DNA of 54,098 nt from Mesostigma viride (Eukaryota; Streptophyta; Mesostigmatophyceae; Mesostigmatales; Mesostigmataceae): NCBI GenBank assembly GCA_009746045.1, contig RPFO01000127.1, positions 1,181,720 through 1,235,817 of the forward strand, in the 5' to 3' direction. Position numbers and translations under genes: made by a program. The notes beneath the pieces are model-generated. The model had not been told where the DNA came from. It ran no database searches and saw nothing but the letters and a program-made list of their open reading frames with translations. Below, one piece after another: positions 46,650 through 54,098 of this stretch. Each line of letters starts with the position of its first letter. Positions within the stretch are counted from its first letter, which is position 1.

Positions 46650-47267
46650 ATGACGTTCTACAGGACGGAGGGGGGCGAGTGGATCAACTTGGAAGACAGG
46701 CTTCTGGGAGTGGTTAAGAGCGCGCTCAGGCTTCTGCCGGACATTAAGCTGGATTTTAAGCCCAAGGAGGGTGAAAGGTCTCTTTTGAAACCGGATGTCG
46801 CGAAGGCCGCGGCTCTTGTTTTCAATATCGAGGGTCGGGGACTCCCAAACCCGACCGTAGAGCCATTTGAGGAGGTGCTTGTGAGGTGTGGTGCTATAAG
46901 GCCCTATGATCCATCAATACCCAGCCCAATTTGTTTTCAGTCGATCGATGCTGATGGTAATGAAAGTTGGATACAGATGACGCGGCCATATGATAGGGGA
47001 GAAGGGTTTAAGGGTTTAGGGGAGGTGGGACGGTTCGAATGGGTCATCTTGAAGGACGGCAAGTACTTCAAGCATCACACTGACCTGATCATCGACCGGC
47101 TGTTCGTGTCTGCTGGAGATTGCATGTTCTGGTTGAGGGAATACGTGCATGAGTGGGGACCCGACGGTGTTGACGAGTTTGAGAAAGCGGTTCGTGAGGT
47201 GATGTCCGCGCTGGGGCAGGAGTACAAGTTCGAGTGCGTGACTGACGCGAATCGATTATGCGACTGA
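46650..47267 (+). CDS. Unknown protein (205 aa)
   Basis: ATG at 46,650 directly follows GGTTGCAG, which could be a splice acceptor. The open frame encodes a soluble-looking protein starting MTFYRTEGGEWINLEDRLLG, with a central VRCGAIRPYDPSIPSP and a C-terminal helix DGVDEFEKAVREVMSALG, ending TDANRLCD. No domain is recognised. It is flanked by two copies of the same ~360-bp repeat, so it may be one unit of a duplicated gene-plus-spacer block. Confidence 0.7.
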   Translation: MTFYRTEGGEWINLEDRLLGVVKSALRLLPDIKLDFKPKEGERSLLKPDVAKAAALVFNIEGRGLPNPTVEPFEEVLVRCGAIRPYDPSIPSPICFQSIDADGNESWIQMTRPYDRGEGFKGLGEVGRFEWVILKDGKYFKHHTDLIIDRLFVSAGDCMFWLREYVHEWGPDGVDEFEKAVREVMSALGQEYKFECVTDANRLCD

Positions 47268-47568
47268 AGTGTTGGGTGTGATTTTCTTTGCGCCAACGGC
47301 CGTTGGAACCTGCAAATTAGGGTTTGATTTTCTTTGCGCCAACGGCCGTTGGCAGCTGGAAAGTTGGGTGTGATTCGCCACGTGGCACTATGGATGTAAT
47401 CAATAAATGCATAATAAAAATTTTTTTCGTGCATTTTTCGTGCGCCAACGGCCGTTGGAGGCTGGAAAATGGTGTGATTTTCGTGCGAGTAATAAATCAT
47501 TCTTGTTGTTTCAAGCCAACGGCCGTTGACGGTGAGAAATGTGTATCAAACGGTGTTGGTGGTCGCAG
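47187..47568 (+). repeat. Downstream copy of the ~360-bp direct repeat
   Basis: Contains the real 3' end of the gene at 46,650 plus spacer with palindromes at 47,293, 47,339, 47,445 and 47,516. Compared with the upstream copy it has one more palindrome, where the upstream copy has CTTTGCAACCGG. Both copies end with GACGGTGAGAAATG and a GCAG directly before the next ATG. Confidence 0.8.
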
Positions 47569-48350
47569 ATGGCGGTCAAATGCACGGTTGCGTGGTGCCA
47601 GGAAGCGAGAGCAGGAGGGGATGACTTGTGCGTGCGTCATGTCAGCGTGCGAACGGGAATGGCAGGGAGGGTGAAGGATTTGTTTGCAAAAAAGGGGGGT
47701 GTATCGCCCGGGATTGCCAGCTTCCATTCGGGACGGATTGCATGCCTTTTTGTGATGGACACGCCAAGTTGTCAGGGGAGATGCAAGAGGTGATCAAAGG
47801 AGGCTTGTTGTTTGTGCATGGCGAGTCCAGTGCTGGTGAAGGACCTCTTGTCCTGAGTTTTGAGGTGGACAGTGCTGGAAGTCTGGAAAGAATGGCGGTC
47901 AGGTCGCGGGAATGGATGTTGAATCACCCTGACTTTGACTCGTATGCCTACTGCCAAGGTTTCGGGGACGCCGTTTTTACATGGATGCTGTGCTCGGAGG
48001 ATGACGTGCATGCGATTGTTTCGCATGACGACTTGGATATCGCAGGCGCCATGGGCGCAGACCTGTTGTTGTATTTCATGATTGGATGGGGTTGCGGATT
48101 TTTGGAAGGTGATTGGTGGGTCCCGCACCTCGCAAGGCTTACTTTTGCGGTCGGCGAATTGCCTGTACCTGTTGAAGTCTCAAAAACTCGTGTGGAGATG
48201 GCTGCCGTTCTGGCATCGGGGGTTAAGCGCCAAGCCCGATTTGCCATGACCGTTGTTGCTGATGCTGAGGGGGAGGAAATTGAAAAGGTCGTGGAAAGGG
48301 TCGTCCTGGCCTCTGCTTTGGTGGAGAGAGCAAGGAATGCATGCGACTAG
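47569..48350 (+). CDS. Cys/His double-module protein 1, with a frame break at A6G6
   Basis: ATG at 47,569 follows GGTCGCAG. The first module is CTVAWCQEARAGGDDLCVRH. The frame must change by one base at AAAAAAGGGGGG (47,688-47,699) to give the second module (GGCIARDC, then CMPFCDGH). With the change placed there, 18 residues separate the first His from GGC, exactly as in the gene at 49,760. A ~190-residue C-terminal region follows (VLSFEVDSAGSLERMAV, DLLLYFMIGWGCGFLEGDWW), with no recognised domain. A-AAA-AAG is also a canonical -1 slippery site, so recoding is possible, but a missing base is likelier. Confidence 0.7.
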
Positions 48351-48363
48351 GTGTTTTTGGTCG

Positions 48364-48377
48364 CCAACGGCCGTTGG
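48364..48377. repeat. Palindrome between two small genes
   Basis: A single CCAACGGCCGTTGG copy, 14 bases after the stop of the gene ending at 48,350 and 45 bases before the next ATG, with right flank ACTTGCAAAATG. Confidence 0.9.
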
Positions 48378-48421
48378 ACTTGCAAAATGTCCTGTGAGCT
48401 GAGTCCGTTTCTTAACTTGCC

Positions 48422-48766
48422 ATGGACGTCGGTTGTGCAGGGGCAGGGTGTAGGATGGAGTGCGGAAAAGAAGGAAAGGAAGGGGGGGAGACTACAAAGG
48501 AAAACCTGATAGAGATTGTGGAGGCCGAACTGGAAGACCTGCCCGATCTGGTTCTCGAAGAGGACGGGCAATTGCACGCTGAACGTCTTGATGGCGTGGG
48601 CATGATGATGTCGGAGGTTGATGGGTATGGTGGAATTGCTAAAGGTGTATTGCGTAAATTGAGGCGTGAGGAGGATGTGGGGACTCCGGCTCATGTTTTG
48701 GTCAGTTTTATGAACGACAATTGGGGTCGAATGCAACCCACTAAAGATGGGGAGGATGTTGACTAG
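48422..48766 (+). CDS. Small acidic protein of unknown function (114 aa)
   Basis: ATG at 48,422 in a good context (TTGCCATGG). Three Cys lie at the N-terminus (CAGAGCRMEC), then a Lys/Glu-rich stretch and an acidic helix (IEIVEAELEDLPDLVLEEDG), then a region ending PTKDGEDVD. No domain is recognised. AATAAA at 48,799 is a plausible poly(A) signal. Confidence 0.6.
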   Translation: MDVGCAGAGCRMECGKEGKEGGETTKENLIEIVEAELEDLPDLVLEEDGQLHAERLDGVGMMMSEVDGYGGIAKGVLRKLRREEDVGTPAHVLVSFMNDNWGRMQPTKDGEDVD

Positions 48767-48798
48767 AATGTGATTTTAGGATGAATGTAAATTTATTT

Positions 48799-48804
48799 AA
48801 TAAA
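48799..48804 (+). promoter_or_regulatory. Candidate poly(A) signal AATAAA
   Basis: Lies 33 bases after the stop at 48,766, in AT-rich sequence. It precedes the palindromes at 48,859 and 48,894, so those may belong to the next gene rather than this transcript's end. Confidence 0.5.
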
Positions 48805-48858
48805 GAAGAATCATTTGGAAAAAATCGCCTGATGGTGTCAAGTTTTGTGCGTCTAAGG

Positions 48859-48907
48859 CCAACGGCCGTTGGGATGTGTGGAATTTAACAGGGCCAACGG
48901 CCGTTGA
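48859..48907. repeat. Two close palindromes before Cys/His gene 2
   Basis: CCAACGGCCGTTGG at 48,859 and a near copy (CCAACGGCCGTTGA) at 48,894, 35 bases apart. They are the last of the family in the window. Confidence 0.85.
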
Positions 48908-48960
48908 CCCTGCTGAATGCGTGCGTTTGCGGGTGGTGTAAAAAATATCGATGTGCACAG

Positions 48961-49533
48961 ATGGACCCCATTCGATGCGAACATCCGGATTGTCAATGGG
49001 AAGGAATGCCGACGGACAGCGAGTGGTTCTGTCCCAAGCATTCTGACGTATGGGGGGCGTTGTTTGCCGAAATCGAGAGCGGGCTGATGACGATTGACCG
49101 TCACATCGTGACGAAAAAGTGGAAGCCTTGGCCCAACAACATGGTTTTGGTCTTGTACTATGTTGACAAGAAGCCTCGATTCATGCTGCGTGATGCAGAG
49201 TGGGTGATAGAGGAGGTGGGACAGATGCGACCTGGAGAGGGGATAGGCGGAGAGGACAAGCCGCCAAGGCATGTGTGGGCTTACATGGGAGACCATCCCG
49301 ACTGTCCAACGGCCAAAGTGTGGCATGATATGGGAAGGGACCTGGCCACGGAGTCCGCGTATGAGTGCGCGCGACTCGTGACAGCGCTCTTGAAGGGGGA
49401 GGTGAAAGACCTGATGCGCAAGGGGGGGTTGGTAGAGCAGATTAGACAGCAGATTAGACGTGTGTGTGATTTTGATGAGGAGATTGATGAGAAGCCGGCA
49501 AAGAGGGGCAGGATGGACAGAATTGCTCAGTAA
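48961..49533 (+). CDS. Cys/His-module protein 2 (190 aa)
   Basis: ATG at 48,961 directly follows TGCACAG. The first module is CEHPDCQWEG ... WFCPKH, of the same C-C...C-H type as the genes at 47,569 and 49,760, here as a single module. An ORF-like extension upstream (CVCGWCKKYRC) lacks an ATG. The rest is of unknown fold (NNMVLVLYYVDKKPRFMLR, DLATESAYECARLVTALL). The C-terminus is helical and basic (VEQIRQQIRRV, EKPAKRGRMDRIAQ), possibly nuclear. Role unknown; zinc binding is inferred from Cys/His spacing only. Confidence 0.7.
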   Translation: MDPIRCEHPDCQWEGMPTDSEWFCPKHSDVWGALFAEIESGLMTIDRHIVTKKWKPWPNNMVLVLYYVDKKPRFMLRDAEWVIEEVGQMRPGEGIGGEDKPPRHVWAYMGDHPDCPTAKVWHDMGRDLATESAYECARLVTALLKGEVKDLMRKGGLVEQIRQQIRRVCDFDEEIDEKPAKRGRMDRIAQ

Positions 49534-49759
49534 GAAAGAGAGGGAGAAAATATGATTTGATTAATCTGATGCGTGTAATTGAAACTAATTTATTTTGTCT
49601 CATAAAACTTCTTTGAACGGACCTTCTTTGAACCAACAATTATTGCACAAAAAGACTAGATTGAGAATTGTGTGAGAAAGACGCCAGAGGGGGTTCTGAC
49701 GGTGCTCATTGCCCCTGTTATACAATGGCTGCTGTATGGGACTCATGGCAATTGCGCAG

Positions 49760-50541
49760 ATGGCAACGAAATGCAAAATCTGTACGGAGCCCGTAAGGGT
49801 CGAGGGACTGTGCGCGGAACATTACAAGTTCCTACAAGCGCACGACCTCGAGTACCAACATGCCAAGGATCCATACGGGGGGTGTGGATTTCTTAGATGT
49901 GATAGACCACTGGAGGGATTGGATGTGTATTGCAAGACACATCTACCTTTTGCCGAGAAGTTGGAGGACGTGTGCGCTCGTGGGATCGCATACGTAGCAA
50001 GTTTGCAGATGTTGATGGGGAAGACCGGAATGACACGCTCGGTCCTCCACTTCACGGCAACGCACACTGGGGAACGGAAAGTTGAGCTGGTGCGCCTCGA
50101 CAGGCAGGGACTCGAGATTTTGGCAGAGGGGGACAGCGCGTACGGGTTTGCTCATGGGCTTAACGTTACCATGGGGGATTCCTTGCAGGGTGTGGCGCGT
50201 GAATGCGCGTACACCTTGATGACGAATAATGGATTTGTGGAAGCACAAAGACTGCACAAGGATATTTTGGAGGCTCTTCTTGCCGCAGAGCCGGTGGGAC
50301 TGCCGAGAGGCCTGAGGAGCGGGACCGTTTGATCAGGATGGTGGTGAAGGCGGATATAGATGCAGATGTGGAGGCCGCAAAGGCGAAGGCAGAGGAAGCG
50401 CGTCGTGCAAAGGAGGAATCGGATCAAGAACTGTTGGAGAAGATGCAGAGCTCCAACAAAATTTTGCATCGTTTGGGGATGGCGGACGTCGCTTATGAAT
50501 GCGAGTCCGGGAAGGGGAAGAAACAAAAGAGGAAAAGATAA
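49760..50541 (+). CDS. Cys/His double-module protein 3, with a probable frame break near 50,295
   Basis: ATG at 49,760 directly follows TTGCGCAG; in-frame ATGs at 49,736 and 49,745 are alternatives. Module 1 is CKICTEPVRVEGLCAEH, and module 2 has GGCGFLRC then DVYCKTH. A ~100-residue region follows (VLHFTATHTGERKVELVRLD, ARECAYTLMTNNGF). The frame as given stops at 50,332. Moving by one base near 50,295 gives AERPEERDRLIRMVVKADID, an Ala/Lys/Glu coiled-coil-like helix and a basic end GKGKKQKRKR, stopping at 50,541. A separate small ORF starting at 50,338 is the alternative. Confidence 0.65.
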
Positions 50542-50689
50542 TAATGGGAATGGTCGCCCACTGTTCTTGTCACAGAAATGCTTTTGTTAATGCTGGCGAA
50601 CTTGGGACGGTCGTCCGTATTTCAACATTTCCTTGCCTTTAAAATTGATTGATGGGTAAATAATAATACTGAGCAAGCCTTCCATTTTA

Positions 50690-51255
50690 TGTGTCTGTGG
50701 TCATACAATTTCGTTATTGTTTCAACCCTTGCAACGAGGTTTTTCTTGTCCCATGCATGTAAGTCTCAACCTTGGTGTCATGGAACTGCTTGTCTTTGCA
50801 TATTACAACCCATTAATGCTCGGTTTGCATCATCATGTTCCACCAAGGGAATAAATGAAGTAGCTATTGAAGCTTGCGTTAGAGAAATCCCCAAATAATC
50901 GACTTCTTCTGCTTTACTACTAAATTCTGGTTTATATCGCACATGAACATAATTATTTTCAACACTAGAGTAACAAGAAAGTAATAAATATTCTGGGGCG
51001 AATTTAAATTGATCTTGTTGATGTGGAGGTATAAAAATAGGTATTTCACTTTTAATTACTTGATTTTTTTGTAATGTATAAAAAGGACAAGAAAACATAT
51101 TCATTTACTTTACTATGCGTAGCTAAAGATCCAATTAAACCGGTATTAGGCCCTTCTGGCGTTTGTATAGGACCATAATGACTAGGATGTATATCATGTA
51201 ACGTGCGTGTTTGCAAGTTGGCCGTTGACACTCTACGACGGAGCCAATTTTCGGA
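50690..51255 (-). pseudogene. rpoB: Plastid rpoB fragment in nuclear DNA
   Basis: On the minus strand the two frames read [32 protein letters not shown], then (after a frameshift near 51,100) [19 protein letters not shown] and [20 protein letters not shown] followed by NMQRQAVP. These are hallmark stretches of the bacterial/plastid RNA polymerase beta subunit. Relative to the family, residues are missing between GPI and TPEG, where CPIE-type residues are expected, and a TGA follows QAVP. The piece is AT-rich, lacks both ends and has no neighbouring plastid genes, so it is a decayed nuclear insertion of plastid DNA. Outer limits are approximate. Confidence 0.85.
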
Positions 51256-51344
51256 AGAACCTGCCTCATTTATGAATGCATCGACTGTGTGCATAAATTG
51301 TGATCATTGAATTGAACAAAAAAATTCTCTTATTGCCCCAATCA

Positions 51345-51708
51345 TGGCTATTCTCTTAATGCCCTATCATGGCTATTTGTTTGTGTATGTTTTGCCCATG
51401 TTATTACATTAATGGCATGATGTTGTGGATTGCTCTATCTATGATGGTTGTTCGTTTGTGTATGCTTTGCCCATGTTGTTACAGTAATGGCATGATGTTG
51501 TGGATTGCTAGCTCAATCTATGATGGTTGTTCGTTTGTGTATGCTTTGCCCATGTTGTTACAGTAATGGCATAATGTTGTGGATTGCTAGCTCAATCTAT
51601 GATGGTTGTTCGTTTGTGTATGCTTTGCCCATGTTGTTACAGTAATGGCATGATTTTCTGGATTGCTCAACCTATGAGGGTTGTTCGTTTGTGTATGTTT
51701 TGCGCGCA
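51345..51708. repeat. Tandem repeat of about 75-80 bp, 4-5 copies
   Basis: Units contain GGTTGTTCGTTTGTGTATGC and GTTACAGTAATGGCATGAT. Copies of GGTTGTTCG lie near 51,445, 51,524, 51,604 and 51,679, with a diverged first copy before them. The last unit ends in TTGCGCGCAG, a good splice acceptor just ahead of the small ORF at 51,717, so the array could be intronic. Confidence 0.8.
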
Positions 51709-51716
51709 GATCACAA

Positions 51717-51922
51717 TGGATTGCACCATCTGCCGCAACAAGCGAAGCCCCCTTACTGGTTCCAAGATCTTATCCTACTCGATGCCAAGCAGGCTGGCGA
51801 AGGGTATCCCAGTACGTACTTTGAAACTTGATGCCGCAAAACAACTACAACTTCGTTTTAACCCTTTAGCCGTTTTGAGTGATATTTACAGCGGACATTA
51901 CATTTTTGTTGCTACGGGATGA
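51717..51922 (+). CDS. Small ORF (68 aa), possible terminal exon
   Basis: ATG at 51,717 follows GCGCGCAG-ATCACA. It starts MDCTICRNKRSPLTG (one CXXC pair) and ends LSDIYSGHYIFVATG. The first Cys pair recalls the Cys/His modules upstream, but the later Cys and His are lacking. Short length and no known relatives make this a weak call. Confidence 0.35.
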
Positions 51923-52269
51923 GAATTGAGCTTTGTAATGCTAGCAGGTGTCACCAACCAAACTGTCCGCTATTTGTAGTGGGCATTTATTGTTAGAGCT
52001 TGCAGCTGGGTCCCTGCTCCTCCACATGCAACCTTGGTGTTCATGAGCCCTTTACTAGCTTCCTTTCTGTCAGGGGGTGCTATATTTGGCACCCATAGGA
52101 CATTGCAATATGACCAATGACATGACCCCCAAGGTGGTGAATATATGTGTGTGCTTGTGTCCTATAATGGACCATAACTAACTATTAGGTTGGTTTGTGG
52201 ACATTATCATGGAAAGTGACCATTGCCCGGTTTTTATAGCGGGCAGTTGGACACGGTTTTAAGGGTTGA
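51923..52269. other. No gene seen
   Basis: Mixed-composition sequence. A weak imperfect inverted repeat (AACTGTCCGCTATTTG near 51,959 against TATAGCGGGCAGTT near 52,240) suggests a decayed ~290-bp element, but mismatches are many. Confidence 0.35.
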
Positions 52270-52333
52270 CCTATTAGCTTTGTCAGGTGTGTGTGCTGCA
52301 CCGCACCGCTTGCTAACATATTCGGCGGATTTC

Positions 52334-52656
52334 TTCTTTGTCGTCTGCGTGTCACAGCGTGCTTGTACGCACAACCACCCGCGTTCCCCTCCGCCGGCGC
52401 CCCCGCCGCCGGGCTCTCCGCCGCCACCGGTGTTGCCCCCCCCGCCGCCGGCCCTTCCGCGCCGTCGGAAGCTGCAGCGGCAGCACAGCAAATGCCCCCT
52501 CCCCCCGCACCATCGTCGGGGCAAGAGGCGCGCGGCGCTCATGCAGCAAAGGCGGCGAAGGAGCGGAGGAAATCGGCGGCTTCTGGGTCATCGGGTTCCG
52601 ATGCCGCGACGGCAGCAACTGGAAAAGCAACCCACCAGACACTGCCAGCTGCCCGG
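52334..52656 (+). CDS. Ala/Pro-rich exon-like segment ending at a donor site
   Basis: One frame is open from about 52,270 to 52,656, reading PSAGAPAAGLSAATGVAPPA, SEAAAAAQQMPPPPAPSSGQ and KAAKERRKSAASGSSGSDAA, and ends at GTAGGT, a fair splice donor. GC content jumps relative to both sides. No start codon or upstream exon is identified. Competing frames (proline-rich) are also open, so this could be non-coding GC-rich sequence. Confidence 0.3.
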
Positions 52657-52695
52657 GTAGGTGTTACGCACAAAGATGTGATTTTCTTGCGCCAT

Positions 52696-54098
52696 CCTTG
52701 TCCTTGTCCTTGTCCTTGTCCTTGTCCTTGTCCTTGTCCTTGTCCTTGTCCTTGTCCTTGTCCTTGTGCCTTGTCCTTGTCCTTGTCCTTGTCCTTGTCC
52801 TTGTCCTTGTCCTTGTCCTTGTCCTTGTCCTTGTCCTTGTCCTTGTCCTTGTCCTTGTCCTTGTCCTTGTCCTTGTCCTTGTCCTTGTCCTTGTCCTTGT
52901 CCTTGTCCTTGTCCTTGTCCTTGTCCTTGTCCTTGTCCTTGTCCTTGTCCTTGTCCTTGTCCTTGTCCTTGTCCTTGTCCTTGTCCTTGTCCTTGTCCTT
53001 GTCCTTGTCCTTGTCCTTGTCCTTGTCCTTGTCCTTGTCCTTGTCCTTGTCCTTGTCCTTGTCCTTGTCCTTGTCCTTGTCCTTGTCCTTGTCCTTGTCC
53101 TTGTCCTGTCCTTGTCCTTGTCCTTGTCCTTGTCCTTGTCCTTGTCCTTGTGCCAGCACCTTGTCCTTGTCCTTGTCCTTGTCCTTGTCCTTGTGCTTGT
53201 CCTCGTCCTTGTCCGTCCTTGTCCTTGTCCTTGTCCTTGCTGTCCTTGTCCTTGTCCTTGTCCTTGTCCTTGTCCTTGTCCTGTCCTTGTCCTTGTCCTT
53301 GTCCTTGTCCTTTGTCCTTGTCCTTGTCCTTGTCCTTGTCTTGTCCTTGTCCTTGTCCTTGTCCTTGTCCTTTCCTTGTCCTTGTCCTTGTCCTTGTCCT
53401 GTCCTTGTCCTTGTCCTTGTCCTTGTCCTTGTCCTTGTCCTTGTCCTTGTCCTTGTCCTTGTCCTTGTCTTGTCCTTGTCCTTGTCCTTGTCCTTGTCCT
53501 TGTCCTTGTCCTTGTCCTTGTCCTTGTCCTTGTCCTTGTCCTTGTCCTTGTGCCAGCCTTGTCCTTGTCCTTGTCCTTGTCCTTGTCCTTGTCTTGTCCT
53601 TGTCCTTGTCCTCGTGCTTGTCCTTGTCCTTGTCCTTGTCCTTGTCCTTGTCCTTGTCCTTGTCCTTGTCCTTGTCCTTGTCCTTGTCCTTGTCCTTGTC
53701 CTTGTCCTTGTCCTTGTCCTTGTCTTGTCCTTGTCCTTGTCCTTGTCCTTGTCCTTGCCTTGTCCTTGTCCTTGTCCTTGTCCTTGTCTTGTCCTTGTCC
53801 TTGTCCTTGTCCTTGTCCTTGTCCTCTCCTTGTCCTTGTCCTTGTCCTTGTCCTTGTCCTTGTCCTTGTCCTTGTCCTTGTCCTTGTCCTTGTCCTTGTC
53901 CTTGTCCTTGTCCTTGTCCTTGTCCTTTCCTTGTGCCAGCCGTTGTCCTTGTCCTTGTCCTTGTCCTTGTCCTTGTCCTTGTCCTTGTCCTTGTCCTTGT
54001 CCTTGTCCTTGTCCTTGTCCTTGTCCTTTCCTCTTGTCCTTGTCCTTCCTTGTCCTTTTGCCTGTCCTCCTTGTCCTTGTCCTTGTCCTTTCCTTTCC
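52696..54098. repeat. (TCCTTG)n hexanucleotide array running off the window
   Basis: At least 1.4 kb of 6-bp units, with many 1-base losses and CTTGTGCCAGC interruptions at about 53,149, 53,549 and 53,932, roughly 390 bp apart. DK or QG repeat frames on the minus strand are artefacts. The 18 bases before the array (TGTGATTTTCTTGCGCCA) equal the left flank of the palindrome at 46,394. Confidence 0.95.

Noticed and set aside
17347-48907. Idea that all palindromes have one orientation whatever the gene strand
   Set aside because: The core is symmetric, and intron copies at 18.2-19.4 kb have TTTC on the left as well as GAAA on the right, so orientation cannot be assigned reliably.
39000-50541. 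Endogenous giant-virus insertion (short spacers, one strand, MYND and F-box genes, palindromes between genes)
   Set aside because: No viral hallmark gene (capsid, packaging ATPase, polymerase) is present, the same palindromes fill spliceosomal introns of the DDE gene, and splice-like borders occur here too. It stays possible but unsupported.
52539-53159. DKDKDK/QGQGQG open frame
   Set aside because: Translation of the (TCCTTG)n array.

Overview
The window looks like nuclear DNA of a photosynthetic eukaryote, probably a unicellular alga. The evidence is two copia-class LTR retroelements, a four-exon gene with GT-AG introns, a decayed plastid rpoB fragment, MYND and F-box genes with AATAAA-type 3' signals, and more than half of the window in simple or tandem repeats. 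I cannot name the species. Almost none of the very long open frames (up to about 1,800 codons) are genes: they lie in tandem arrays that are open in several frames on both strands.

Layout. 1-6.4 kb: an old, frame-broken copia-like element on the minus strand, cut by the window edge. 6.45-15.25 kb: a 40-bp satellite in two blocks, separated by a ~780-bp insertion with terminal inverted repeats. 15.3-17.16 kb: AC-rich repeats. 17.4-20.7 kb: a minus-strand gene for a DDE-transposase-like protein; two of its three introns are packed with the palindrome CCAACGGCCGTTGG, and a 62-bp array of the same palindrome lies upstream. 21.3-22.5 kb: no gene. 22.5-30.3 kb: a composite satellite region with 420-bp cassettes, 30-bp arrays and a 29-bp array related to the 30-bp unit in inverse orientation. 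30.33-38.16 kb: a young copia-like element with LTRs that look identical, inserted into a CT-rich 8-bp repeat. 39-50.6 kb: a plus-strand cluster of about ten small genes (two MYND paralogues, an F-box protein, three genes with paired Cys/His modules, several unknowns). Palindromes lie between them, and there is a 208-bp array whose every unit carries splice-like borders. 50.7-51.3 kb: the rpoB fragment. 52.7 kb to the end: a (TCCTTG)n array.

Three things deserve most attention. (1) The palindrome family: 46 copies by eye, never inside a coding exon, present in introns, between genes and inside two tandem arrays. (2) Both retroelements place a retropepsin-like domain between integrase and reverse transcriptase rather than before integrase, have HGDD instead of YVDD at the RT active site, and carry a related extra ORF ahead of gag. 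(3) The Cys/His-module and MYND gene cluster, which appears to have grown by local duplication.

A warning about quality: seven reading-frame breaks in otherwise convincing non-transposon genes all have the same sign (one base missing), mostly in or near homopolymers. Systematic base-deletion errors in the assembly are the simplest explanation, so these genes should not be called pseudogenes without raw reads. All calls come from reading the sequence by eye; no alignment or database search was run.
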